Shown here: positions 7,981-16,032 of the stretch, piece by piece
Layout of the letters: every line of letters begins with the position of its first letter
How positions within the stretch are numbered: the stretch's first letter is position 1
DNA from: Aquibium sp. ELW1220
GTDB lineage: Bacteria; Pseudomonadota; Alphaproteobacteria; Rhizobiales; Rhizobiaceae
Length of the DNA: 37,150 nucleotides
Assembly (NCBI RefSeq): GCF_030398385.1
Contig: NZ_JAOAOQ010000049.1
Coordinates: 1-37,150, forward strand
Reading direction: 5' to 3'
Notes under the pieces: generated by a model
Seen by the model: only the letters and a program-made list of their open reading frames with translations
Database searches by the model: none
What the model was told of the DNA's origin: nothing
Program-made: the position numbers and the translations under genes

Positions 7981-8195
7981 CCCCTCCCCCTTGCGGTGAG
8001 GGGCCAGGGGTGGGGGGCGCCGCGCCGCGCGCCTCCGCTCCAGAACCTGCACCCGCGGCGCGACGACGACCGGTCGCGTCGCATGCGATCGCGTCCCGCT
8101 GCGGATGACGCGCCGACCCGCACCCCCGCCCCCTCCCCGCAGGGGGAGGGGAAAACGGAGCTTGACCCGCCCCGCAGGGGGGAGGGGAACCGGAG
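7981..8195. repeat. GC-rich palindromic intergenic repeats
   Basis: The gap between the aminotransferase and amidohydrolase is filled with C-run/G-run palindromes. The clearest is at 8130-8151: CCCCTCCCC, loop GCAG, GGGGAGGGG, a perfect 9-bp stem. A related inexact copy (CCCCTC...GAGGGG) is at 7981-8003 and another partial copy at about 8168-8187. Their style resembles intergenic palindromic elements common in rhizobia. They would fold in the mRNA between two co-directional genes and could affect its stability or coupling. Confidence 0.65.
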
Positions 8196-8202
8196 ATAGA
8201 GA

Positions 8203-9453
8203 ATGGCCGCACCCGGCGAAAATCTGCGAATCAATCCAGACCGCTTGTGGGATTCGCTCATGGAGATGGCGAAGATTGGGCCCGGCGTGGCGGGCGGCAA
8301 CAACCGCCAGACGCTGACCGACGAGGATGCGGAGGGCCGCCGCCTGTTCCAGTCCTGGTGCGAGGCGGCCGGGCTGTCGATGGGCGTCGACAGGATGGGC
8401 AACATGTTCGCCCGCCGCGAGGGCACCGACCCGGATGCGCTGCCGGTCTATGTCGGCAGCCATCTCGACACCCAGCCGACGGGCGGCAAGTATGACGGCG
8501 TGCTGGGCGTGCTCGGCGGCCTGGAGGTGGTCCGCACGCTGAACGATCTCGGCATCAGGACGAAGCACCCGATCGTCGTCGCCAACTGGACGAACGAGGA
8601 GGGGACCCGCTTCGCGCCGGCCATGATCGCCTCCGGCGTGTTCGCCGGCATGCACGAACTCGAATGGGCCTACGACCGCAAGGACGCCAAAGGCAAGCGC
8701 TTCGGCGACGAGCTGGAGCGCATCGGCTGGAAAGGCGAGGAAGAGGTCGGCGCGCGGAAAATACACGCCTTCTTCGAGCTGCACATCGAGCAGGGACCGA
8801 TCCTGGAGGACGAGGATTTCGACATCGGCGTCGTCACCCACGGCCAGGGCCTGTGGTGGCTGCAGGTGACGCTGACCGGCAAGGACGCGCATACGGGCTC
8901 CACGCCGATGCCCAAGCGCCGCAATGCCGGGCTCGGCATGGCCCGCGTCACCGAACTCGTCCACGAGATCGCCATGGACTACCAGCCGGACGCCGTCGGC
9001 GCGGTCGGTCACGTCGAGGTCTACCCGAATTCGCGCAACGTCATTCCGGGCAAGGTGGTGTTCACCATCGACATCCGCTGCCCGCACAAGGAGATCCTGG
9101 ACGAGATGCGCACGCGAATCGAGGACGGCATCGCCACGATCTGCGAGGCACTCGACATTTCCTTCGAGGTCGAGCCGGTCGGCCATTTCGACCCGGTCAC
9201 CTTCGACGAGGGCTGCGTGAAGGCGGTGCGCGACGCTGCCGAGCGCCTCGGCTACACGCATCGCGACATCGTCTCGGGCGCCGGCCACGACGCCTGCTGG
9301 ATCAACCGGGTCGCGCCCACGGCAATGATCATGTGCCCCTGCGTGGACGGGCTGTCGCACAACGAGGCCGAGGAGATCACGAAGGACTGGGCGCGCGCCG
9401 GCTGCGACGTGCTGTTCCACGCGGTGGTGGAGACGGCGGGGATCGTGGAATAG
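8203..9453 (+). CDS. Zn-dependent amidohydrolase, N-carbamoyl-beta-alanine hydrolase type
   Basis: 416 residues, M20 family (HyuC/allantoate amidohydrolase branch). Metal and active-site motifs are intact: VGSHLDTQPTGGKYDG (His and bridging Asp), NWTNEEGTRF (catalytic Glu pair), FFELHIEQGPILE (His in the third metal motif) and SGAGHDACW near the C-terminus. The dimerisation domain with GKDAHTGSTPM lies between. In this cluster the likely substrate is N-carbamoyl-beta-alanine (beta-ureidopropionate), cleaved to beta-alanine, CO2 and ammonia, the PydC step; N-carbamoyl amino acids from hydantoins are the alternative. The ATG has CGGAG upstream, just behind the repeat block. Confidence 0.9.
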   Translation: MAAPGENLRINPDRLWDSLMEMAKIGPGVAGGNNRQTLTDEDAEGRRLFQSWCEAAGLSMGVDRMGNMFARREGTDPDALPVYVGSHLDTQPTGGKYDGVLGVLGGLEVVRTLNDLGIRTKHPIVVANWTNEEGTRFAPAMIASGVFAGMHELEWAYDRKDAKGKRFGDELERIGWKGEEEVGARKIHAFFELHIEQGPILEDEDFDIGVVTHGQGLWWLQVTLTGKDAHTGSTPMPKRRNAGLGMARVTELVHEIAMDYQPDAVGAVGHVEVYPNSRNVIPGKVVFTIDIRCPHKEILDEMRTRIEDGIATICEALDISFEVEPVGHFDPVTFDEGCVKAVRDAAERLGYTHRDIVSGAGHDACWINRVAPTAMIMCPCVDGLSHNEAEEITKDWARAGCDVLFHAVVETAGIVE

Positions 9454-9466
9454 GGGACTTGCCCGC

Positions 9467-10102
9467 ATGACGCTTGCCACCGTGCTTGCCTTTGCCGCCA
9501 TGGCCGCGCTGCTCATCATGTCGCCCGGCCCGAACGGCGTTCTGATCGCGAAGACGGTGCCGACGTCGGGCAGGGCGGCGGGGTTTGCCACCATCGCGGG
9601 CTTCGTCGCAGCCTTCTTCGTCCATGGCACCTTCGCGATCTTCGGCCTGTCGGTGCTGCTGCTGCAGTCGGCGCAGCTGTTCACGGCGGTGAAGCTCATC
9701 GGTGCTGCCTATCTCGTCTGGATCGGGCTGAAAGCGCTCCGCGAGGCCTGGCGCGGCGCACCAGCGAAGCTCGCGCAGGTCGCGCCGGCGCGGCGGCGGC
9801 GCACGCTGGCCAAGGCCTTCGGCGAGGGCTTCCTCACCAACGCGCTCAACCCGAAAGTGGCGATGTTCTACGTCGCCGCCTTCCCGCAATTCGCGCCGCC
9901 GGACGTCGTGTCGCCGCTGTCGGCCTACCTGCTCGTCGTCGTCCATGCCTGCCTGAACGTCACCTGGTTCGGCCCGATCGTGCTGCTTTTCGACCGCCTC
10001 TCCGCCGCTGCCCGCGCGGGCAGCGTGCAGCGCGCGGTGAAGGCGGTCACCGGCCTGGTCTTCGTGGGCTTCGGGCTGAAGCTCGCGACGTGGCGACCGT
10101 GA
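9467..10102 (+). CDS. LysE family translocator
   Basis: 211 residues with about six membrane segments and the RhtB/LysE signature near the N-terminus (MSPGPNGVLIAKT, then GRAAGFATIAGF) and mid-protein AAYLVWIGLKALR. Members export amino acids or related small molecules across the inner membrane. Its place 13 bp after the amidohydrolase and 113 bp before dihydropyrimidinase suggests it may relieve build-up of beta-alanine or a related intermediate; this is inferred from context. A basic cytoplasmic loop (ARRRRTLAKAF) lies mid-protein. Confidence 0.88.
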   Translation: MTLATVLAFAAMAALLIMSPGPNGVLIAKTVPTSGRAAGFATIAGFVAAFFVHGTFAIFGLSVLLLQSAQLFTAVKLIGAAYLVWIGLKALREAWRGAPAKLAQVAPARRRRTLAKAFGEGFLTNALNPKVAMFYVAAFPQFAPPDVVSPLSAYLLVVVHACLNVTWFGPIVLLFDRLSAAARAGSVQRAVKAVTGLVFVGFGLKLATWRP

Positions 10103-10215
10103 GGCGGGCGGGAGTGCGAGGCACCGAGATCCGAGCCATCGCCACTGGAAGCGGACCTGCTGCCGCCATTCGAAACTGCGTCCACGCCTAGTCGACGCCA
10201 AACACGGGGAACACC

Positions 10216-11667
10216 ATGACCAAAGTCATCAAGAACGGAACCATCGTCACCGCCGACCGCACCTTCAAGGCGGACGTGCTGATCAAGGGCGACAGGATCG
10301 CCGCGATCGGCCCGAACCTCTCGGGCGACCACGTCGTCGACGCCACCGGCTGCTACGTCATGCCGGGCGGCATCGATCCGCACACGCATCTGGAGATGCC
10401 CTTCATGGGCACTTATTCGTCGGATGATTTCGAGAGCGGCACGCGGGCCGCGCTCTCGGGCGGCACCACCATGGTCGTCGACTTCTGCCTGCCCAATCCG
10501 GGCCAGTCGCTGCTTCAGGCCATCGACATGTGGTCGAACAAGTCGACGCGCGCCTGCTGCGACTATTCCTACCACATGGCCATCACCTGGTGGGGCGAGC
10601 AGGTCTTCGACGAGATGCCGAAGGTGGTCGAGAAGGGCATCACCTCCTTCAAGCACTTCATGGCCTACAAGGGCGCGCTGATGGTCAATGACGACGAGAT
10701 GCTCGCCTCGTTCCAGCGCTGCGCCGAGATCGGCGGCCTGCCGCTGGTGCACGCCGAGAACGGCGACGTGGTGGCGGCCCTGCAGCAGAAGCTGATGTCG
10801 GAAGGCAACAATGGCCCCGAGGCGCATGCCTATTCGCGGCCGCCGGAAGTGGAAGGCGAGGCGACCAACCGCGCCATCATGATCGCCGACATGGCCGGCG
10901 TGCCGCTCTACGTCGTGCATACGTCCTGCGAGCAGAGCCACGAGGCGATCCGCCGGGCGCGGCAGAAGGGCATGCGCGTCTATGGCGAACCGCTGGTGCA
11001 GCACCTCGTGCTCGACGAGAGCGAATACGCCAATCCCGACTGGGACCACGCGGCGCGGCGCGTCATGAGCCCGCCCTTCCGCAACAAACAACACCAGGAT
11101 TCGCTCTGGGCCGGCCTGTCGGCGGGATCGCTGCAGGTGGTGGCGACCGACCACTGCGCCTTCACCACCGAGCAGAAGCGCTACGGCGTCGGCGACTTCA
11201 CGAAAATCCCGAACGGCACGGGCGGGCTGGAGGACCGGCTGCCGGTGCTGTGGACCTACGGCGTCGGCACCGGCCGGCTGACCATGAACGAGTTCGTGGC
11301 CGTCACCTCAACCAACATCGCCAAGATCCTCAACATGTATCCGAAGAAGGGCGCGATCGTCGAAGGCGCCGACGCCGACGTGATCGTCTGGGATCCGGAA
11401 GCGACGAAGACGATCACCGCCGGCAGCCAGCAGTCGGCGATCGACTACAACGTCTTCGAGGGCATCACGGTGAAAGGCCTGCCGAAATACGTGCTCACCC
11501 GCGGCGAGATCGCCGTCGACAACGGCACGGTGCAGGCAAAGCCCGGCCACGGCCAGTTCGTCGGCCGCGAGCCCTTCATGGCCGCCAACAAGGCGCTCTC
11601 GACCTGGAAGGAACTGGTCGCGCCGCGCAAGGTGGAGCGCAGCGGCATTCCGGCCAGCGGGGTTTGA
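10216..11667 (+). CDS. hydA: Dihydropyrimidinase (D-hydantoinase)
   Basis: 483 residues, a cyclic amidohydrolase of the dihydropyrimidinase/hydantoinase family (also called PydB). The binuclear zinc site is readable: GGIDPHTHLEMPFMGT (HxH), FKHFMAYKG with the carboxylated lysine near residue 152, LVHAENGD, VVHTSC and VATDHCAF with the catalytic Asp. It opens 5,6-dihydrouracil or dihydrothymine to the N-carbamoyl beta-amino acid, feeding the amidohydrolase two genes upstream. The ATG has GGGGAA upstream. The full expected length and all metal ligands are present. Confidence 0.95.
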   Translation: MTKVIKNGTIVTADRTFKADVLIKGDRIAAIGPNLSGDHVVDATGCYVMPGGIDPHTHLEMPFMGTYSSDDFESGTRAALSGGTTMVVDFCLPNPGQSLLQAIDMWSNKSTRACCDYSYHMAITWWGEQVFDEMPKVVEKGITSFKHFMAYKGALMVNDDEMLASFQRCAEIGGLPLVHAENGDVVAALQQKLMSEGNNGPEAHAYSRPPEVEGEATNRAIMIADMAGVPLYVVHTSCEQSHEAIRRARQKGMRVYGEPLVQHLVLDESEYANPDWDHAARRVMSPPFRNKQHQDSLWAGLSAGSLQVVATDHCAFTTEQKRYGVGDFTKIPNGTGGLEDRLPVLWTYGVGTGRLTMNEFVAVTSTNIAKILNMYPKKGAIVEGADADVIVWDPEATKTITAGSQQSAIDYNVFEGITVKGLPKYVLTRGEIAVDNGTVQAKPGHGQFVGREPFMAANKALSTWKELVAPRKVERSGIPASGV

Positions 11668-11674
11668 TCGCCCG

Positions 11675-12073
11675 ATGCGGCCACTGCTTGCCGCGATCCT
11701 TGGCGTTTCGGCGTCGGCGGCCTGCGCCGCCGACGGGCCGGCCGTCGCGGCATCGGACGGCCCCTGGCTCACCGGCATCTGGGGCAATGCCGCAGGCTGC
11801 GCCTACCACAAGGGCGGCTCGCGCGATGCCGACGACACGCTCGTCGTGCTGAAGCCCGACGGGCTGGAGACTTATGTGACGGAGTGCGAGTTCCTGTCGG
11901 TGCTTCGCGGCACCGGTGCGTCGGTCGTCACGGCACTCTGCGGCCATGAGGGCGAGGACCTGCTCACGGCCGAAACCATCATCGTCCGCGACCCGTGGGA
12001 GCCCGAGGCGCGCACGAAGCGTGTCACCGACGGCGACGGGAACCTGCGCGACGAGGTGGCTCCATGCGACTAG
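11675..12073 (+). CDS. Small secreted protein of unknown function
   Basis: 132 residues; I do not recognise a family. The first ~19 residues (MRPLLAAILGVSASAACAA) look like a Sec signal peptide, with cleavage likely near ACAA-DGP. The mature part is acidic and short. It has cysteines in GCAYHKGG, VTECEF, ALCGHE and at the C-terminal APCD, so two disulfides are possible in the periplasm. The start is seven bases after the dihydropyrimidinase stop, so the two are probably cotranscribed. Nothing links it to pyrimidine breakdown beyond position. Confidence 0.7.
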   Translation: MRPLLAAILGVSASAACAADGPAVAASDGPWLTGIWGNAAGCAYHKGGSRDADDTLVVLKPDGLETYVTECEFLSVLRGTGASVVTALCGHEGEDLLTAETIIVRDPWEPEARTKRVTDGDGNLRDEVAPCD

Positions 12074-12121
12074 GCCGTGCGCGGTCGCGGCCGTTCTCCG
12101 GGCTCGATCCCGCGGAGCCGT

Positions 12122-12156
12122 ACAGAAAAGGCCCTCCGCCCGGCGGGCGAAGGGCC
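12122..12156 (-). terminator. Rho-independent terminator of the phytase-like gene
   Basis: On the minus strand, GGCCCTTCGCCCG and CGGGCGGAGGGCC form a strong GC hairpin (12130-12156) followed by TTTT (12126-12129). It sits 16 bp past the stop of the minus-strand esterase gene and between two convergent genes, so it may stop traffic from both sides. Confidence 0.75.
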
Positions 12157-12171
12157 GCGTCTGTCAGGGCC

Positions 12172-13524
12172 TCACTTGGCGGCCAGCATCTCCGGCACGT
12201 CGAGCAGGATCATCTCGTTGTCGGCGGCTGCGTCGAGCTTGCGGCCCGACGAGAAGGGCAGGTTGTTGTCGTTGCCGACGATGATCTGCGTGTCCGACAC
12301 GCGCATGACGTCCTCGATGGTGAAGAACGGGAAGGTCATGATGCCGGTCAGGTCGCGCTTGGCCACCGTCTCCAGCCGGTTTTTCCTGTCCGGATCGGCG
12401 ATGTTCATCAGGTCGATGTGGCCGATGCGGCGCACGAAGCCGTCGGCATCGACGGACGCGGTGTCGATCAGCACGATGCGCTTCAGCATCGCCGGCGCCG
12501 GGAAGCAGTCGGGCTTGGCCTCGCCCTCGCACTTCAGCGACGGGTCGCCCTCGCCATTGTCGCGCTCGATCACCATCGCGCGGGTCTCGTCGACGAAGTT
12601 GAAGTCGCCGATCGCGGTCGCGCCCTCGGCGAGCTTGAACTTGAAGCCCTGGCCGGTCCACTCGCCCTTGGCGGGATCGAAGGCCAGCACCTGCAGGTGG
12701 TTGCCGGCGGGCTTGCCGTCCTCGCCCAGAAGCGGCTTTTCCATCATCGCCCAGAGCAGGTTGGTGCCCGGCTGCAGCGCCATGCCCTCGTAGCCGCCCG
12801 AACGCTGGACGGTCCAGTCCGTGCCGGCCTTGGACAGGCCGCTGATGGTCGGGTGGTCGACGCTCTTCACCACCTTGCCGTCCATCATGGTCGGGTAGAT
12901 CGCCTTGACCTTGCCGTCGAGCCCGGCGCGGATCAGGTAGGGGCCGAATTCCTCGCCGATCCAGATCTCGCCGTTGAGCAGCTGGATGCTCTCGAGGTCG
13001 AAGTCGGCGCCGGTCAGGTAGCGGCTGTCGGAGCCTTCATAGGCGATGCGGAACGGCACCTTCCGGTCGGGATCCGCGAGGAACACCGTCTCCTTCATCG
13101 TGATCGTGCCGGCCGCGAAATCGGGCGCCAGCTTGTGGAAGAACAGCAGCGCGTCGGGGCTGTTCGACTTGGTGCCGAAGCCGTTGTCGGTCAGCGCATA
13201 AATCGAGCCGTCCTCGGCGCGGTTCATGGCGAAGCCGGACAGGCCCTGGAAGGGCTGGCCCTCGAAGGGCACCGACAGGCCGGTGGCGCGCTTGCCATGC
13301 AGGCCGCCGGTGTCGCCGGCCACCGTGCCGACGGCGTCGACGCGGGCCGCACCCGTGAACTTGCCGGAGACCTTGGCGTCGGCCGGGGCATCGGCGGGCG
13401 CGGGAACGAAGGTGGCGGCCGGGATCACGGCGTGGCCGGCGAGCTTGGCCGGGAAGACGGTTTCGGCGCTGGCTGCGCCGCATGCCGCGATGAGCGCGAG
13501 CGCGCAGACGGTGTTCCTGAGCAT
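12172..13524 (-). CDS. Esterase-like activity of phytase family protein, secreted
   Basis: 450 residues. A Sec signal peptide (MLRNTVCALALIAACGAASA, cleavage after ASA) is followed by a beta-propeller-like domain of the phytase-like family: FQGLSGFAMN, SIYALTDNGFG, DLESIQLLNGEIWIGEEFGP, GYEGMALQPGTN, and FPFFTIEDVMRV near the C-terminus. Relatives are periplasmic or extracellular putative phosphoesterases; the substrate is not proven. A Pho-box-like site about 56 bases upstream suggests phosphate control. It is transcribed opposite to the pyrimidine operon and may be unrelated to it. Confidence 0.85.
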   Translation of the reverse strand: MLRNTVCALALIAACGAASAETVFPAKLAGHAVIPAATFVPAPADAPADAKVSGKFTGAARVDAVGTVAGDTGGLHGKRATGLSVPFEGQPFQGLSGFAMNRAEDGSIYALTDNGFGTKSNSPDALLFFHKLAPDFAAGTITMKETVFLADPDRKVPFRIAYEGSDSRYLTGADFDLESIQLLNGEIWIGEEFGPYLIRAGLDGKVKAIYPTMMDGKVVKSVDHPTISGLSKAGTDWTVQRSGGYEGMALQPGTNLLWAMMEKPLLGEDGKPAGNHLQVLAFDPAKGEWTGQGFKFKLAEGATAIGDFNFVDETRAMVIERDNGEGDPSLKCEGEAKPDCFPAPAMLKRIVLIDTASVDADGFVRRIGHIDLMNIADPDRKNRLETVAKRDLTGIMTFPFFTIEDVMRVSDTQIIVGNDNNLPFSSGRKLDAAADNEMILLDVPEMLAAK

Positions 13525-13579
13525 GGTCTGTTCTCCTGGATCAGGGTTGCAATGAGCGCGCTATCGCTAGGGCTCCTGC

Positions 13580-13597
13580 TTGACCGGGAGGTGACAG
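13580..13597 (-). promoter_or_regulatory. Candidate Pho box
   Basis: On the minus strand, CTGTCAC-CTCC-CGGTCAA agrees with the PhoB direct repeat CTGTCAT-N4-CTGTCAT at 11 of 14 positions with the correct 11-bp period. It is 56 nt upstream of the phytase-like gene, a sensible activator position. Read by eye. Confidence 0.4.
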
Positions 13598-13677
13598 GTC
13601 GATGGCGGTTCTGTAACGCCGCACAACGACATCGCGCTGCGGCGCGTCGCGGAAAGCCTGGCGCTGCAGCCGAACCC

Positions 13678-14094
13678 TCAGGCCGGCACCAGCGCCTCCA
13701 GCTCCGGCAGCAGCGTCACGCTCTCCTGCTCGCTCGGGTCGGTGCGGGCGATGACGGCCGTGACGAGTTCCGCCGACCGGTTCACCGGCAGATGCGGCAT
13801 GTTGGCGGGGATGTAGACCATGTCGCCGGCGCCGGTCTCCATGCAGTGCTCCAGCCGCTCGCCCCAGTACATCATCGCCGTGCCGGACAGGACGTAGATC
13901 GCGGTCTCGTGGCTGTCGTGCTTGTGGGCCTTCGCGCGTCCGCCCGGCGGCACGGTCAGAAGGTGCATGCAGATGCCGGACGAGCCCACCGTCTCCCGCG
14001 CCACGCCCTCGAAATAGTCGAAGCCCTGCTTGCCGCCATAGGACTTTCCGGGTCTCAGGCGCCGGCATTCGGCCGGAGCGGATGATGTCGTCAT
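13678..14094 (-). CDS. Cupin domain protein
   Basis: 138 residues, a single cupin_2 barrel. Motif one reads PPGGRAKAHKHDSHETAIYVLSG (His, His and Glu metal ligands spaced as usual); motif two is GDMVYIPANMPHLPVN (third His). Such small cupins may be enzymes (isomerases, dioxygenases) or sensory proteins; no substrate can be given. It is divergent from the ABC importer operon with 57 bp between starts, suggesting shared control with the transporter. The start ATG follows GGAACTCCG on the minus strand, a moderate ribosome site. Confidence 0.85.
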   Translation of the reverse strand: MTTSSAPAECRRLRPGKSYGGKQGFDYFEGVARETVGSSGICMHLLTVPPGGRAKAHKHDSHETAIYVLSGTAMMYWGERLEHCMETGAGDMVYIPANMPHLPVNRSAELVTAVIARTDPSEQESVTLLPELEALVPA

Positions 14095-14151
14095 CGGAGT
14101 TCCTCCACACTTTTCGCATCGGCCATGCTGCACAGCCGAAGAGACCCTTCT

Positions 14152-14994
14152 ATGATGACAGTGAAACGGGCGTACAGTCTTGAGGCGTGCATTGGGGCAG
14201 AGACGGATTTGACGGCGGATACGGTGATCAGAGCCAAGGGGCTCGACCTGACCTTCCAGACGGGCGACGGGCCGGTGCATGCCCTGTCCAACGTCGACCT
14301 CGATATCGGCAAGGGCGAGTTCGTCTCCTTCATCGGCCCGTCCGGCTGCGGCAAGACGACGTTCCTGCGGGTCATCGCCGACCTGGAGCAGCCGACCGGC
14401 GGCACCATCACAGTCAACGGCATGAGCCCCGAGGAAGCGCGCCGTCGCCGCGCCTATGGCTACGTCTTCCAGGCCGCCGCGCTCTATCCCTGGCGCACGA
14501 TCGAGAAGAACGTCGCGCTGCCGCTCGAGATCATGGGCGTCTCCGCCGCCGAGCAGCGCGAGCGGGTGAAGCGCACGCTCGACCTCGTCAATCTCTCCGG
14601 CTTCGAGAAGAAGTTTCCCTGGCAATTGTCAGGCGGCATGCAGCAGCGCGCCTCGATCGCCCGCGCGCTCGCCTTCGACGCCGACCTGCTCCTGATGGAC
14701 GAGCCTTTCGGCGCGCTGGACGAGATCGTGCGCGACCATCTCAACGAACAGCTCCTCGAGCTCTGGGCGCGCACCAACAAAACGATCTGCTTCGTCACGC
14801 ACTCGATCCCCGAGGCGGTCTACCTCTCGACCAAGATCGTCGTGATGAGCCCGCGGCCGGGCCGGGTCACCGACGTCATCGTCTCGACGCTGCCCAAGGA
14901 TCGGCCGCTCGACATCCGCGAATCCCCCGAGTTTCTGGCGATCGCCCACCGCGTGCGGGAAGGGCTGAGGGCAGGGCACTCTTATGAGGATTGA
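14152..14994 (+). CDS. ABC transporter ATP-binding protein (pyrimidine/HMP-type importer)
   Basis: About 280 residues. Walker A is GPSGCGKTT, the Q-loop lies in YVFQAAALYPW, the signature is LSGGMQQR, Walker B is LLLMDEPFG, and the switch His is in FVTHSIPEA. This is the NitT/TauT/SsuB-type ATPase that energises importers with NMT1/THI5-like binding proteins. It starts a four-gene run with two permeases and a binding protein. Start choice is uncertain: ATGs at 14152 and 14155 have only a weak GAAGAGA upstream, and the conserved domain begins around 14226. Confidence 0.9.
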   Translation: MMTVKRAYSLEACIGAETDLTADTVIRAKGLDLTFQTGDGPVHALSNVDLDIGKGEFVSFIGPSGCGKTTFLRVIADLEQPTGGTITVNGMSPEEARRRRAYGYVFQAAALYPWRTIEKNVALPLEIMGVSAAEQRERVKRTLDLVNLSGFEKKFPWQLSGGMQQRASIARALAFDADLLLMDEPFGALDEIVRDHLNEQLLELWARTNKTICFVTHSIPEAVYLSTKIVVMSPRPGRVTDVIVSTLPKDRPLDIRESPEFLAIAHRVREGLRAGHSYED

Positions 14995-15004
14995 GGCGCA
15001 CGAC

Positions 15005-15146
15005 CAACTCTCCTCCTTGCGGGGAGGGTGGCCGCGCAGCGGCCGGGTGGGGGCGGCAGCGCCACGCTGGACGTCGGAGAATGGCCACGGCGTGGGAGCC
15101 TGCCTTAGCGGGCGCGCGCCCCACAAGGGGCAGGGGGACGGAAGCC
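15005..15146. repeat. GC-rich palindromic repeat between ABC genes
   Basis: The 156-bp gap between ATPase and first permease carries CTCCTTGCGGGGAGG, the palindrome GGCCGCGCAGCGGCC (15029-15043), and toward the end CCCCACAAGGGG. It resembles the rhizobial-type repeats at 7981-8195. No gene fits here. It lies inside the transporter operon, so it is probably transcribed. Confidence 0.55.
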
Positions 15147-15150
15147 ACCC

Positions 15151-16032
15151 ATGACCGACCGCCTCCGCGACAAGATCATCCCCGTCACCGCCATCCTCGC
15201 CGCCATCGTGGTGGCCTGGTATGCCGGCTCCTATGCCATGAACGCACCGTTCCAGCGCGACCTCGATCGCCGCGCGGGCGTGACCTCCACCACGTGGGAG
15301 TTCGTCGCAAAGACGATGAGCCAGCCCAAGCCGACCCTGCCGGCGCCGCACCAGGTGGCGGTGAATTTCGTCGAGAACACCTTCTTCCGGAAGCTGTCCT
15401 CGAACCGCAGCCTCGTCTACCACGCTGCCGTCACGCTCTCGTCCACGGTGCTGGGCTTTGCCTTCGGCACCATTCTCGGCATCGCCATCGCCGTCTGCAT
15501 CGTCCACGTCGTCACGCTCGACCGCTCGCTGATGCCGTGGATCATCACCTCGCAGACGATCCCGATCCTGGCGCTGGCGCCGATGATCATCGTGGTCCTG
15601 GCGGCCGTCGGCATCACCGGACTGATTCCCAAGGCGCTGATCTCGACCTATCTGTCCTTCTTCCCGGTCGCGGTCGGCATGGTGAAGGGGCTGCGTTCGC
15701 CCGAACTGACGCATCTCGACCTGATGCACACCTATCATGCCAGCCCCGGCCAGGTGTTCTGGAAGCTGCGCGTGCCGGCCTCGGTGCCGTTTCTCTTCGC
15801 CTCGATGAAGGTGGCGGTGGCGGCGAGTCTCGTCGGCGCGATCGTCGGCGAACTGCCGACGGGTGCCGTCGCGGGCATCGGCTCGAAGCTGCTCAGCGGC
15901 TCCTACTACAGCCAGACCATCGACATGTTCGCCGCGCTGGTCGCCGGCTCCGTGGTGGCCGTCCTGCTCGTCAGCCTCGTCGGGCTCGCGGGGCGCATCA
16001 CCGAGCGCGTGATGGGAGGGCGGCCGGCATGA
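15151..16032 (+). CDS. ABC transporter permease 1
   Basis: 293 residues with about six membrane segments. The first helix is IIPVTAILAAIVVAWYAG. A periplasmic stretch of about 65 residues follows. The BPD_transp_1 domain then spans roughly residues 90-285. The coupling EAA-type loop is HTYHASPGQVFWKLRVPAS. The protein belongs to the NitT/TauT (SsuC-like) permease group. Its TGA overlaps the ATG of the second permease (ATGA), implying translational coupling and a heteromeric permease. The ligand is probably a pyrimidine or hydroxymethylpyrimidine-like compound, judged by cluster context. Confidence 0.88.
   Translation: MTDRLRDKIIPVTAILAAIVVAWYAGSYAMNAPFQRDLDRRAGVTSTTWEFVAKTMSQPKPTLPAPHQVAVNFVENTFFRKLSSNRSLVYHAAVTLSSTVLGFAFGTILGIAIAVCIVHVVTLDRSLMPWIITSQTIPILALAPMIIVVLAAVGITGLIPKALISTYLSFFPVAVGMVKGLRSPELTHLDLMHTYHASPGQVFWKLRVPASVPFLFASMKVAVAASLVGAIVGELPTGAVAGIGSKLLSGSYYSQTIDMFAALVAGSVVAVLLVSLVGLAGRITERVMGGRPA

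Noticed and set aside
6649-9699. Minus-strand open frame of over 1000 codons opposite the aminotransferase and amidohydrolase
   Set aside because: The translation is His/Arg/Asp/Gly-rich without domains, and the opposite strand carries two well-matched enzymes; a GC-rich shadow frame.
11995-14085. Plus-strand open frame of nearly 700 codons opposite the phytase-like and cupin genes
   Set aside because: Low-complexity shadow of two clear minus-strand genes; no ribosome site or family match.
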